Positions 7,896 to 15,815 of a stretch of 64,000 nt of DNA are shown here, piece by piece; position 1 is the first letter of the stretch, and every line of letters begins with the position of its first letter. The DNA lies in NCBI GenBank assembly GCA_050946935.1, contig JBMNVR010000003.1, positions 62,001 to 126,000 of the forward strand. Direction: 5' to 3'. This stretch comes from UQRS01 sp050946935 (GTDB lineage Bacteria; Bacillota; Clostridia; Oscillospirales; Acutalibacteraceae). A program made the translations under genes and the position numbers. The notes under the pieces were generated by a model. That model did no database searches. It worked only from the letters and a program-made list of their open reading frames with translations, and was not told the origin of the DNA.

Positions 7896-9715
7896 GTTTA
7901 CATAACACGTTATATCTTTTTGAAAGACGGATAAACGCCGAAAGTGCGCAGGGCGCGGGCGGTGCGTGCGGCCGGCAGTCCCATCACGGTAAAAAAATCT
8001 CCATCAATTCGGCGGATGTTGATGGCGCCGATCCCCTGTATGCCATAGGCACCCGCCTTATCCATCGGATCTCCCGTGGCGATGTAGGCGGAGATTTCCC
8101 TGTCAGTCAGGGGGAAGAATTCCACCAGGGTGGAGGCGGCGAAAGCCTCACACTTCCCGGCGTTTTTGAGGCATACGCCGGTGTAGACCGTATGGCATTT
8201 TCCCGAGAGGGCGCGCAGCATCCGGGCTGCGTCCTCCGCGTCCTTCGGCTTGCCGAGGATGCGGCCATCCAACGCGACTACCGTGTCGGAACCAAGTACG
8301 ACATCCTCCGGCGCACAAGCGACTGCCTCGGCCTTTCTGCGGGCGAGGCACTGTACCGCCTCATCCGGCGGCATCCCATCCGGAAGGCGTTCATCCGTGT
8401 TGGCAGGTTTACATAAAAAATCATATCCGAGCATAGCGAGAATATCTCGCCGCCGTGGGGATTGAGAGGCCAGTATCAGCAACATGAATCACTCCATTCT
8501 GAGGGTGTTTACTCGACCCCGCGATAAAACAGACCACGGGTGAAATCCTTCGGCGCCCGGCCGCCCCGCCGGTAACAGTTAAGAATATGGGAGACCTCTT
8601 CCTTTGTTTCGGTTGTAAAGTAGAGCAGGCCGAAGTCCAGCGCGGCCAGCTCAGCCGTTCGGTCAGCCATCCAGATCGGCACGGAATTGAGCACCTCCGC
8701 CAGGCCGAGGCGGCAGCGCACCGGAAAAGCGACGCCTTTTCGGTCGGTGAGCGTGGAGGCGCGTCCGCAGTCCCGGCAGTCCCGGCCGTTTCGCACCGGA
8801 CAGTTGCGGGTAATCATAAGTGGCAGCCGGCCGTAGACGACGCTCCCGATTGGCAGAGGCGGGGTCAACCGCCCGATTTGCCGCAGAGTCAGCTCGGGGG
8901 ACAGAACTGCGGCTGTAACGCCTAACCGCTGTGTCGTTTTCAGCGCGGCGGTGTTGAAAAGGTTCAGACCGAAATCCGCGATGGGCTGCAGTCCTTCCTC
9001 CAGGGCCAGAGCGATATCGGCCGGGTTGCCGCAGAGGGCATGGGTGAACCCTTCCGTCCCGGCCGCTTGAAGCCGGTCGCGGAGATAGGCTTCTTTATCA
9101 AACACGCCGCGTGGCAGATCGAGGATTTTGCCCACCCCGGACGGCAGCGCAAGACCGGTAAATTCTCCCTCGGCGGGCAGGGCGATGGCTGCGACGCCGG
9201 TAAGGTTGTCGGGAATCTGCGCCCGGCTGTCGAATCGGGCGATCAGGCGCATCGGCTCGGTCGGGTGGTGCGGCTTGAGAAACGCTTTGTTTACATAATC
9301 TATATTCTTAAAAGGAATTGGATGCGGCCGGCGAAGGGCGTCCAGCTTAGCAATGGCTGTTTTTCGTAATTCTCCCAACCCGGCGGCCGAAAGATAGCCG
9401 TTTTTCTCTATCTGGCAGGAGAATTGGTTTACATAATAATTTGTTCCACCCGTGCGAGAAAGTTTGGAGCGCACAAAATCGGGACTGAGAGGGGACGTGC
9501 CCTCTGTCGCAGGCAACGTAGCTAAAACCCGGTGCGTCCCGTCGAAGAGGGTGAGGGAGGCTGTCTGGTTTTCCAGCGAAAACGCGGCCTGAAGCGGCAC
9601 ACACTGCCGCTCGGTGCGGTAGAGTCCGTGCAGAGAGGTGCGCACGGCGGTGGACAACTTGGTATCCTCTTCCGTGCGGCGGCCAAACATCGCCCGGCCA
9701 CGATTGTTTACATAA
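7896..9715. repeat. Cluster of an exact 10-mer, GTTTACATAA
   Basis: The 10-mer GTTTACATAA occurs at 7896-7905, 8407-8416, 9289-9298, 9427-9436 and 9706-9715, always in this orientation on the plus strand. A sixth copy lies at 47516-47525. Three copies encode Tyr-Val-Asn in the U32 gene, one is in another reading frame within maf, and two are intergenic, so one shared protein motif does not explain it. Function unknown. Confidence 0.6.
7910..8485 (-). CDS. maf: Maf-family nucleoside triphosphate pyrophosphatase
   Basis: House-cleaning pyrophosphatase that hydrolyses non-canonical or modified NTPs such as dTTP/UTP or m7GTP, and is linked to septum control in Bacillus. The 191-aa protein starts MLLILASQSPRRRDIL (the SPRR signature). 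It contains the catalytic VVLGSDTVVALDGRILGKP and the conserved GAYGIQGIGA toward the C-terminus. It lies 23 bp after the U32 peptidase gene and upstream of the mreB promoter, a typical neighbourhood for maf. Confidence 0.94.
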   Translation of the reverse strand: MLLILASQSPRRRDILAMLGYDFLCKPANTDERLPDGMPPDEAVQCLARRKAEAVACAPEDVVLGSDTVVALDGRILGKPKDAEDAARMLRALSGKCHTVYTGVCLKNAGKCEAFAASTLVEFFPLTDREISAYIATGDPMDKAGAYGIQGIGAINIRRIDGDFFTVMGLPAARTARALRTFGVYPSFKKI

Positions 9716-10563
9716 TATCCATCTGTGAATCCGTTGCGGGAAAAGACCGAACCGAGCGCGTCTGCCAGCTCGTTCGGCAAACGGCCGGTGTCCAGCAGGC
9801 AGCGGCCGGCGGCGGTGGCGGCCGCGACATACTCCGGACGCTTCATACGTCCCTCAATTTTCAGAGAGGCGACCCCCATATTCTCCAGCTCGGACAGGTG
9901 ATCCAAAAGACTCAGATCCTTCAGACTCAGATCGTGGCCGGTTCCCCCCTCTGCCGAGAAGGGAAGGCGGCAGGGCTGGGCGCAAAGGCCACGGTTGCCG
10001 CTTCGCCCGCCAAGAAAGGCGCTCATGTAACAGTCGCCCGATAGGCACATGCAGAGCGCGCCGTGGACAAAAACCTCAATCTCCATCCCAAGGGTATGCG
10101 CCTCAGCGCAGAGAAGGCGAAGCTCCTCCCTCGACATCTCCCGGGCCGCGACCGCGCGGGAGAAGCCGAGGCTTTTCAAAACGCGCAAAGCAGCGGGCGA
10201 ATTTACCCCCATCTGGGTAGAGGCATGCAGCCGCAGCTCCGGCGCTGCCTTTTGCAGTAGGGCGGCGAGACCGAGGTCAGCGACGATCACGGCCGAAACG
10301 CCTGTATGACAAAGAAGCTCCGCCGCGGCCAAAGCCGCGGGAAGCTCTTCATCCGATATGATCGTATTCATGGTAACGTAAATTTTCGCACCCTGCCGGG
10401 CAGCCATCTCCGCCGCACGGGAGAGCGCGGGCGCGTCGAAGTTTTGAGCATTGCGGCGGGCGTTGAAATCACCCAACCCAAGATAAACCGCGTCGGCGCC
10501 GCTGCGCAGGGCGGCCAAGAGTGCCTCCTCGCTTCCGGCGGGGGAGAGAAGCTCCATGCTCAT
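8509..10563 (-). CDS. Peptidase U32 family protein (RlhA-like)
   Basis: Member of the collagenase-like U32 family. Some members (RlhA/TrhP) hydroxylate rRNA or tRNA bases, so a role in RNA modification is at least as likely as proteolysis. The 684-aa protein opens MSMELLSPAGSEEALLAA, with the characteristic AVYLGLGDFNARRNAQNF. It contains FVHGALCMCLSGDCYMS and RGLCAQPCRLPF (conserved Cys set) and KDLSLLDHLSELENMGVASLKIEGRMK. A long C-terminal part with the cysteine-rich NCPVRNGRDCRDCG corresponds to the family's second half. It overlaps the zapA stop by four bases (ATGA), so the two are translationally coupled. Three copies of TTATGTAAAC inside it encode YVN at non-homologous places. Confidence 0.88.
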   Translation of the reverse strand: MSMELLSPAGSEEALLAALRSGADAVYLGLGDFNARRNAQNFDAPALSRAAEMAARQGAKIYVTMNTIISDEELPAALAAAELLCHTGVSAVIVADLGLAALLQKAAPELRLHASTQMGVNSPAALRVLKSLGFSRAVAAREMSREELRLLCAEAHTLGMEIEVFVHGALCMCLSGDCYMSAFLGGRSGNRGLCAQPCRLPFSAEGGTGHDLSLKDLSLLDHLSELENMGVASLKIEGRMKRPEYVAAATAAGRCLLDTGRLPNELADALGSVFSRNGFTDGYYVNNRGRAMFGRRTEEDTKLSTAVRTSLHGLYRTERQCVPLQAAFSLENQTASLTLFDGTHRVLATLPATEGTSPLSPDFVRSKLSRTGGTNYYVNQFSCQIEKNGYLSAAGLGELRKTAIAKLDALRRPHPIPFKNIDYVNKAFLKPHHPTEPMRLIARFDSRAQIPDNLTGVAAIALPAEGEFTGLALPSGVGKILDLPRGVFDKEAYLRDRLQAAGTEGFTHALCGNPADIALALEEGLQPIADFGLNLFNTAALKTTQRLGVTAAVLSPELTLRQIGRLTPPLPIGSVVYGRLPLMITRNCPVRNGRDCRDCGRASTLTDRKGVAFPVRCRLGLAEVLNSVPIWMADRTAELAALDFGLLYFTTETKEEVSHILNCYRRGGRAPKDFTRGLFYRGVE

Positions 10564-10946
10564 TTCAGAGGAGACACGGCCGTCGTGCCGCCGGCCGTTT
10601 GGGCGGCTTCAAGCTGCATGCGGAGATTGTAATTTTCCTTTCCCAGGCGTTCAATCTCCCGCCGGGCTTCGTCCGCCTCCAGCTTGGCGCAGGCCGACTC
10701 CTCCACATATCCCTTAATCTGCATTTTGCAGTCCTCCAGCGCCTGCGCAGCCTTTTTGGACTCGTCGCAATACTCGAGTGCGGCAAAGACCGCGACCATT
10801 GCGGTGGAAAGATAAGGATTCTGCCGTGCGATCTGGTCGAGGCGGCGGTTGAGCTCATCCCCGACGCTGCGGACGTACGCCTCCTCATCCTCGGAGGAGA
10901 TGTAGTAGTCGATTCCGCCGACGTTCAGCTTGATTTTGTTGGACAT
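10560..10946 (-). CDS. zapA: Cell division protein ZapA
   Basis: Cross-links FtsZ filaments and stabilises the Z ring. The 128-aa protein has the N-terminal ZapA domain (MSNKIKLNVGGIDYYISSEDEE, then YVRSVGDELNRRLDQI) followed by a long coiled coil (residues about 75-115) that mediates tetramerisation. The start at 10946 follows GAGGTG with normal spacing; the longer frame upstream crosses the promoter. The stop overlaps the start of the U32 gene. Order zapA-U32 is common in Clostridia. Confidence 0.92.
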   Translation of the reverse strand: MSNKIKLNVGGIDYYISSEDEEAYVRSVGDELNRRLDQIARQNPYLSTAMVAVFAALEYCDESKKAAQALEDCKMQIKGYVEESACAKLEADEARREIERLGKENYNLRMQLEAAQTAGGTTAVSPLK

Positions 10947-10997
10947 GCCGATCACCTCGTTTGATAAAAAATCGGTAAGATAAATTTCGACAAATCC

Positions 10998-11025
10998 AGT
11001 ATAACACAAAGCGTCGGATTGTAAA
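10998..11025 (-). promoter_or_regulatory. Sigma-A promoter for zapA-U32-maf
   Basis: Minus strand TTTACA (11020-11025), 16-bp spacer, TATACT (10998-11003), about 50 bp upstream of the zapA start. Confidence 0.7.
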
Positions 11026-11181
11026 AGCCCCTTTGTCTGAATTTTGTCCGATTTAACAAAATGTTCGCAAATTTTGTCCCAGAGGGGGGCGAACGCCGCA
11101 ATCGGGATGTCGCGGGGTGTCCGATTCCTCTTGTTTTGACCTGTCAGACAGGCGGACAACCCCCTCTGGTATCTTCCCCCC

Positions 11182-11219
11182 AAAAAAAGAAAAACCGCCG
11201 TGCGTTTTCAGCACGGCGG
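11182..11219 (-). terminator. Intrinsic terminator after rpsR
   Basis: On the minus strand an 11-bp stem CCGCCGTGCTG/CGCACGGCGG-type hairpin (11195-11219) is followed by TTTTTCTTTTTTT. It ends the rpsF-ssb-rpsR transcript. Confidence 0.88.
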
Positions 11220-11234
11220 CGGGTTGTAAAAACT

Positions 11235-11474
11235 TTAGTCGCTTACATAGGGAAGCAGCGCGATATACCGGGCGCGCTTGATTGCGACGGTCAGTTTGCG
11301 CTGATGAGCGGCACAGGTGCCGGTCACGCGGCGGGGCAGGATTTTGGCCCGCTCGGAGATATACTTGCGCAGACGCGCGGTGTCCTTGTAATCAATCTCG
11401 TCAATCCGGTCGACGCAGAAGTGGCAAACCTTTTTGCGGCCCTTTCTGCGGTTCGGACGGTCGGTTCTCTCCAT
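11235..11474 (-). CDS. rpsR: 30S ribosomal protein S18
   Basis: Small-subunit ribosomal protein that binds the platform next to S6. The 79-aa sequence contains RKKVCHFCVDR, ids of the DYKDTARLRKYISERAKILPRR block and the C-terminal GTCAAHQRKLTVAIKRARYIALLPY. The CHFC plus C and H further on give a possible zinc-binding (C+) form. Last gene of the conserved rpsF-ssb-rpsR operon. Confidence 0.98.
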   Translation of the reverse strand: MERTDRPNRRKGRKKVCHFCVDRIDEIDYKDTARLRKYISERAKILPRRVTGTCAAHQRKLTVAIKRARYIALLPYVSD

Positions 11475-11510
11475 TTCAAAAAACCTCCTTTATAAAGGAT
11501 AAAATTCAGA

Positions 11511-11957
11511 TTAAAACGGCAGATCGTCGTCGTCGGTCAGCTCGGTGAAATCGCCGGCGTCGGCATTCGAAAAGCTCGGCGCCGCCGCGGGCGCCTGTGC
11601 TTCGGACGGATAGGGGGCGGCGTAGCCGCCGGCCTCGCTGTCCCGCTTGCTTCCGGTGAAGTAGGCATTGTTTACGACGACTTCGGTTGCGGTGCGGTCG
11701 TTGCCGTTGCGATCGGTGTATTTGCGGGTCTGAATGGTGCCGTCGACGGCGATCATCGAACCCTTGGTAAAGTATTTGCAGATAAACTCCGCCGTCTGAC
11801 GCCAGGCGACGCAGTTGATAAAGTCGGTCACCCGCTCCTCTCCCGAACGGAAGCGGCGGTCGATCGCAATGCTGAAAGAGGTCACCGAAAGCCCGCTGTT
11901 GGTTTTGCGCAGCTCGGGTGTCGCGGTGATCCTGCCCATAAGAATCGCAAGATTCAT
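11511..11957 (-). CDS. ssb: Single-stranded DNA-binding protein
   Basis: Binds and protects single-stranded DNA during replication and repair. The N-terminal OB fold is typical (MNLAILMGRITATPELR, FINCVAWRQTAEFICKYF, GSMIAVDGTIQTRKY). It is followed by a low-complexity Ala/Pro linker and the acidic tail DDDDLPF that recruits repair proteins. 148 aa. It sits between rpsF and rpsR, as in most Firmicutes. Confidence 0.97.
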   Translation of the reverse strand: MNLAILMGRITATPELRKTNSGLSVTSFSIAIDRRFRSGEERVTDFINCVAWRQTAEFICKYFTKGSMIAVDGTIQTRKYTDRNGNDRTATEVVVNNAYFTGSKRDSEAGGYAAPYPSEAQAPAAAPSFSNADAGDFTELTDDDDLPF

Positions 11958-11975
11958 AAAAGCTTCCTCCTTCTC

Positions 11976-12332
11976 TTAGGCGTTTTCCGCAGTCTCAGCA
12001 GCTTCGGCGGCCTTTTCGCCTTCGGCAGCCTTGGCGGGGACGGCGGTCGTCTCCGACTTGCGGACGATCAGGGTGCGGAGCACGCCGTCGGTGATCTTGG
12101 AAACGCGGTCCAGCTCGGCCGGGAAGTCCACGCCGCACTCGAAGTTGTAGAGAACGTAAAACGCCTCAACCTCGTCATTGATCGGGTACGCCAGGCGGCG
12201 TTTGCCCCACACATCAATGCTTTCCACGGTACCGTTGGCTTCGATCAGCGCCTTGAATTTTTCGCTCAGAGCCTCAGTGGCCTCTTCGCCGTTTTTCAGG
12301 GAGTAGATCGCAACCATCTCATACTTGTTCAT
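11976..12332 (-). CDS. rpsF: 30S ribosomal protein S6
   Basis: Platform protein that dimerises with S18. MNKYEMVAIYSLKNGEE, DVWGKRRLAYPINDEVEAFYVLYNF and the RVSKITDGVLRTLIVRK segment are diagnostic. The tail is Ala/Glu-rich. The start at 12332 follows AGGAGGTGC; the 27 extra codons upstream belong to the leader. 118 aa. Confidence 0.97.
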   Translation of the reverse strand: MNKYEMVAIYSLKNGEEATEALSEKFKALIEANGTVESIDVWGKRRLAYPINDEVEAFYVLYNFECGVDFPAELDRVSKITDGVLRTLIVRKSETTAVPAKAAEGEKAAEAAETAENA

Positions 12333-12418
12333 TAAAAGCACCTCCTTCTGGTCTTTTGGCCCCGTTTGTTGAACGGAGCAAGGAGCTTTTGGCAGAGAAT
12401 TTGCCAATAGCAACAGAT

Positions 12419-12447
12419 ATTATAACACCCTGTCCGCGCGGTGTCAA
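12419..12447 (-). promoter_or_regulatory. Consensus sigma-A promoter for rpsF-ssb-rpsR
   Basis: Perfect TTGACA (12442-12447), 17-bp spacer and perfect TATAAT (12419-12424) on the minus strand. The TGA stop of the upstream Nudix gene is part of the TTGACA box. Confidence 0.93.
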
Positions 12448-12872
12448 TTAAAATTTTTCCGGGATAGATAGTCGGCTGCGGCCGCCAGTATCTTCCGGTC
12501 GTTGGCATAGGTGATCTGTTTCAGCGCCGCCTGTACCGGGAGAAAGCGGATCTCGTTTACCTCGCACTCTTGACGGACCGGGCGGCTTTCGTCTGCGAAG
12601 GCGGCAAAATACACCACCTCCTTCTCCACTCCGGCGGCGGGGGAGTAGACAACGCTTTGCCGGAAGCCGGTGTCCAGCCGTACCGTGAGGCCGGTTTCCT
12701 CCAAAATCTCGCGCAGGGCGGTCTCCTCCTCGGATTCCACCCCCTCGACGTGCCCCTTCGGAAAGGCCCAGTGGCCGCCGTTGACATGGTTGATGAGGAG
12801 CACCTCGATCTTGCCGGAGGTCAGGCGGAACACGACCGCGCCGCAGGATTTTTCGCGTTTTACAAATTGCAT
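12444..12872 (-). CDS. Nudix hydrolase, probable diadenosine tetraphosphatase type
   Basis: Hydrolyses a nucleoside diphosphate linked to another moiety; the size and opening MQFVKREKSCGAVVFR resemble small bis(5'-nucleosyl)-tetraphosphatases. The complete Nudix box is present: G-x5-E-x7-REILEETGL around residues 40-62, with the WAFPKGHVEG lead-in. 142 aa. The substrate cannot be read from sequence. It is transcribed away from ispD from overlapping divergent promoters. Confidence 0.9.
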   Translation of the reverse strand: MQFVKREKSCGAVVFRLTSGKIEVLLINHVNGGHWAFPKGHVEGVESEEETALREILEETGLTVRLDTGFRQSVVYSPAAGVEKEVVYFAAFADESRPVRQECEVNEIRFLPVQAALKQITYANDRKILAAAADYLSRKNFN

Positions 12873-12907
12873 AGGGCAGATACCTCCCGATTTCCTTTTA
12901 CCAAAAT

Positions 12908-12936
12908 ATTATACTACAAGATTGCGGCCGGCGCAA
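12908..12936 (-). promoter_or_regulatory. Promoter for the Nudix gene
   Basis: Minus strand TTGCGC (12931-12936), 17 bp, TATAAT (12908-12913). A perfect -10 with a weak -35. It overlaps the divergent ispD promoter. Confidence 0.6.
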
Positions 12937-12950
12937 GAATGTGGTATACT
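12922..12950 (+). promoter_or_regulatory. Promoter for ispD-ispF
   Basis: TTGCGG (12922-12927), 17 bp, TATACT (12945-12950), 72 bp before ispD. It overlaps the divergent Nudix promoter by 15 bp, so the two should compete for polymerase. Confidence 0.65.
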
Positions 12951-13021
12951 GATAAAAATTTGATCCGGTGGTTTAAAGGACTGCCGAAAAGGCATTCTAC
13001 AGGAAGAAGGAGGACGCCGCC

Positions 13022-13765
13022 ATGCCGGTGACCGAAACATTTACGGATTTCAAGCTTTCCTTTGATATTATCGTGCCGGATACGGCGGCGGTCATCGTCG
13101 CGGCCGGCAGTTCCTCCCGCATGGGGGGGACGCCCAAGCAGCTCATGAATCTCGCCGGGGTGCCGGTGGTGATGCGGGCCGCGCTGGCCTTTGAGCGGTG
13201 CGATCGCATCCGGGACATCCTTCTGGTCGCGAGAGAGGAGGAGATTCCTCTGCTCCAGCGGCTGTGCGACGAGTATGGGATCACCAAGCTGACTGACATT
13301 GTACGGGGCGGCGCGACCCGGGCGCGCTCGGTGCAAAACGGTATCGCGCGCTGCCGCGACTGCGCGTATGTCGCCGTTCACGACGGCGCCCGGCCGCTCG
13401 TTGGCGAGGGGGTGATTCTCCGCACCATCGAGGGGGCGGAGAAGGCAGGTGCGGCGGCGGCGGCCGTTGGGCTGAAAGACACCATAAAGCGGGTGGATGA
13501 GGCCGCCTTCGTGGAGGAGACCCCCGACCGTGCCTCCCTGCGCGCCGTTCAGACGCCGCAGACCTTCCGCCTTTCCGACTATCGCGCCGCAGTACAGGAA
13601 ATCGGGGACGCCATAGACGCCCTGACCGACGACTGCGCGGTGATGGAGGCGGCCGGCCGTCCGGTGTTGCTGGTTGAGGGGGATTATCGCAACCTCAAAA
13701 TCACCACGCCGGAGGATATGGTCATTGCCGAAGCGTTTCTGCGGGAGATGGAGGGCGATGTATGA
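13022..13765 (+). CDS. ispD: 2-C-methyl-D-erythritol 4-phosphate cytidylyltransferase
   Basis: MEP-pathway enzyme that couples CTP and MEP to CDP-ME for isoprenoid synthesis. After an unusual 20-residue N-terminal extension the core reads TAAVIVAAGSSSRMGGTPKQLMNLAG (nucleotide-binding GSSSRMG). It also has VAVHDGARPLV, LRAVQTPQTFR, DDCAVMEAAGRPVLLVEGDYRNLKITTPED, all family signatures. The start follows GGAGG seven bases upstream. Its stop overlaps the ispF start by four bases. Confidence 0.96.
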   Translation: MPVTETFTDFKLSFDIIVPDTAAVIVAAGSSSRMGGTPKQLMNLAGVPVVMRAALAFERCDRIRDILLVAREEEIPLLQRLCDEYGITKLTDIVRGGATRARSVQNGIARCRDCAYVAVHDGARPLVGEGVILRTIEGAEKAGAAAAAVGLKDTIKRVDEAAFVEETPDRASLRAVQTPQTFRLSDYRAAVQEIGDAIDALTDDCAVMEAAGRPVLLVEGDYRNLKITTPEDMVIAEAFLREMEGDV

Positions 13766-14238
13766 TGCGGATCGGACACGGCTACGACGTGCACCGCTTT
13801 GCCGCGGGACGTAAGCTGGTTTTGGGTGGGGTGGATATCCCGTTTGAGGTGGGGCTGCTCGGGCACTCCGACGCTGACGTGCTGCTGCACGCCGTCTGTG
13901 ATGCTCTGCTCGGCGCGGCCGCGCTCGGAGACATCGGGGCGCACTTTCCCGATACCGATCCCCGGTACACGGGGGTTGACAGCCGTCTTCTGCTGCGGCG
14001 GGTGGCCGCTTTGCTGTCGGAAAAAGGCTGGCGGGTGGAAAATCTCGACGCGACAGTGCTGGCTGAGCGGCCCCGGCTGCGCCCCTTTATCGACGCCATG
14101 CGGACCAACATCGCGGCCGATCTCGGCTTGCCGATCTCGGCTGTAAGCGTCAAGGCCACAACCGAGGAGGGACTGGGATTCACCGGCAAAATGGAGGGTA
14201 TGGCGGCACACGCCGTCTGCCTCCTGACCGAAAAATAA
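13762..14238 (+). CDS. ispF: 2-C-methyl-D-erythritol 2,4-cyclodiphosphate synthase
   Basis: Converts CDP-ME-2-phosphate to MEcPP, the zinc-dependent next-but-one step after IspD. 158 aa with metal ligands in RIGHGYDVHRF, LLGHSDADVLLHAVCDALLGAAALGDIG, and HFPDTDP; the C-terminal SVKATTEEGLGFTGKMEG is diagnostic. It overlaps ispD in ATGATG, so the pair is translationally coupled. Two Met start codons are adjacent. Confidence 0.97.
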   Translation: MMRIGHGYDVHRFAAGRKLVLGGVDIPFEVGLLGHSDADVLLHAVCDALLGAAALGDIGAHFPDTDPRYTGVDSRLLLRRVAALLSEKGWRVENLDATVLAERPRLRPFIDAMRTNIAADLGLPISAVSVKATTEEGLGFTGKMEGMAAHAVCLLTEK

Positions 14239-14261
14239 CCGGCTTTTTGCGGTAGAAGCTG

Positions 14262-14470
14262 CCGCCTTTCTCCCGGCCGATGAAAGGATAAAAGAAGTTT
14301 GATGCAGATGAAAAAGAAAGAGGTGCTGGTCATTGGGGGCGGCGCGGCCGGACTGATGGCGGCTGCCTTTCTCCCGGCCGATGAAAGGATAAAAGAAGTT
14401 TGATGCAGATGAAAAAGAAAGAGGTGCTGGTCATTGGCGGCGGCGCGGCCGGACTGATGGCGGCCGCCTT
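14262..14470 (+). repeat. Tandem direct duplication with 101-bp period
   Basis: Bases from about 14262 to 14369 recur at about 14363 to 14470 with only a few differences (e.g. GGGGGC versus GGCGGC in the glycine loop). The unit contains the ribosome binding region and first 20 or so codons of the flavoprotein gene. 101 is not a multiple of three, so the first copy is frame-shifted relative to the second. Confidence 0.95.
14302..14403 (+). pseudogene. 33-codon truncated duplicate of the flavoprotein start
   Basis: The upstream copy of the duplication encodes MQMKKKEVLVIGGGAAGLMA and then diverges to a TGA at 14401-14403. That TGA overlaps the ATG of the intact gene (TGATG). It may be only debris, or act as a translated leader coupled to the main gene. 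Confidence 0.75.
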
Positions 14471-15656
14471 TGCGGCGAGGAACGGGGCGGCTGTTCGGCT
14501 GCTCGAACGGCGGGAGCGGCCGGCGCGAAAAATTCTGGTCACCGGCAAGGGACGCTGCAACCTGACCAACAACTGCAACCTGGACGCCCTGATCGCCCAT
14601 GTGCCGCGCGGCGGGCGCTTTTTGTACTCGGCCTTCGCCGGGTTCTCGCCGGCCGATACGATGGCCCTGTTCGAATCCCTTGGCGTACCCCTGAAAACCG
14701 AACGGGGAAACCGGGTTTTCCCGGTTTCCTACCGGGCGATGGATATCGCCGACGCGCTGGCATCCCTTGCGAAAACCGCCGGCGTGCGGCTTTTGCACGA
14801 CCGTGCCGTCTCCCTGATTCTGAGAGAAGGGTGCGCCGCCGGCGCGATGGGAGAGAGCGGACGGGCTTATCCTGCTGATGCGGTGATCGTGGCGACCGGG
14901 GGCCTCTCTTACCCCGCGACCGGCTCGACCGGGGACGGTTATACCCTTGCAAAAGCAGCCGGCCATACCATCCAGCCGACCGCCCCATCCCTGATTCCGC
15001 TGACGTCGGACGATCCGCTCTGCCGGGCGGCACAGGGGCTTTCCCTGCGCAATGTGGGGGTGGAGGTGCGGCAGACTGGGCGCAAAAGGGCTGTGTACAC
15101 TGATTTCGGCGAGCTGCTTTTTACCCATTTTGGCCTGTCGGGGCCGACCGTGCTGAGTGCCAGCGCCCACCTCGCCGAGCCGGAGAAAAAACAGTACACC
15201 CTCTATATTGATCTGAAGCCTGCGCTGGATGCGGGCGTGCTGGACGCCCGCATCCTCCGCGATTTTGAGAAGAACGCCGGCCGTGATCTTTGCAACGCGC
15301 TGGAGGGTCTTTTGCCCGGTAAGCTGATCGGGCCGGTGCTCGCCCGAAGCGGGGTTGATCCGCATCGCCGGGTTGGGCAGGTCACGCGGGAGGAGCGGCA
15401 GCGGTTGGTCTCAACCCTCAAGGGGCTGGCGATCCCCATCTCGGGTGCCCGCCCGGTGGAGGAGGCGGTCGTCACCCGCGGCGGGGTCAGCCTGAAAGAG
15501 ATCGACCCCCATACGATGGCGTCGCGTCTGTGCCCCGGTCTCTATTTCGCGGGGGAGGTCATCGATGCCGACGGGTATACCGGCGGCTTCAATCTGCAAA
15601 TCGCCTTTTCGACCGGCGTGCTGGCCGGAAAAAGCGCGGCGGAAAACGCGGTTTAA
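14403..15656 (+). CDS. NAD(P)/FAD-dependent oxidoreductase, HI0933/BaiN family
   Basis: Two-domain flavoprotein of the HI0933-like family. One characterised relative, BaiN of bile acid 7-dehydroxylating clostridia, reduces a bile acid intermediate, but most members have no known substrate. It has the Rossmann loop VLVIGGGAAGLMAAAFAARNG at the N-terminus, KILVTGKGRCNLTNNCN and the C-terminal GLYFAGEVIDADGYTGGFNLQIAFSTG. 417 aa. The start is placed at the ATG overlapping the mini-ORF stop; an ATG two codons on (14409) is equally possible. The preceding 101-bp duplication includes an identical copy of its start region. Confidence 0.88.
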   Translation: MQMKKKEVLVIGGGAAGLMAAAFAARNGAAVRLLERRERPARKILVTGKGRCNLTNNCNLDALIAHVPRGGRFLYSAFAGFSPADTMALFESLGVPLKTERGNRVFPVSYRAMDIADALASLAKTAGVRLLHDRAVSLILREGCAAGAMGESGRAYPADAVIVATGGLSYPATGSTGDGYTLAKAAGHTIQPTAPSLIPLTSDDPLCRAAQGLSLRNVGVEVRQTGRKRAVYTDFGELLFTHFGLSGPTVLSASAHLAEPEKKQYTLYIDLKPALDAGVLDARILRDFEKNAGRDLCNALEGLLPGKLIGPVLARSGVDPHRRVGQVTREERQRLVSTLKGLAIPISGARPVEEAVVTRGGVSLKEIDPHTMASRLCPGLYFAGEVIDADGYTGGFNLQIAFSTGVLAGKSAAENAV

Positions 15657-15815
15657 ACGCGGCGCCGGCGCGAAAACGCCATGCCTCCCGTTTTCTGAAA
15701 ATATGACAAACCGCGCGGTGCGGATAAAGAACCCCCCGATATGTTTTTTGTTTTATCCGACCGACATGATCCTTTTGCAAACACTGAAATTCAAAAACCA
15801 TAAGGAGCGAAAATC

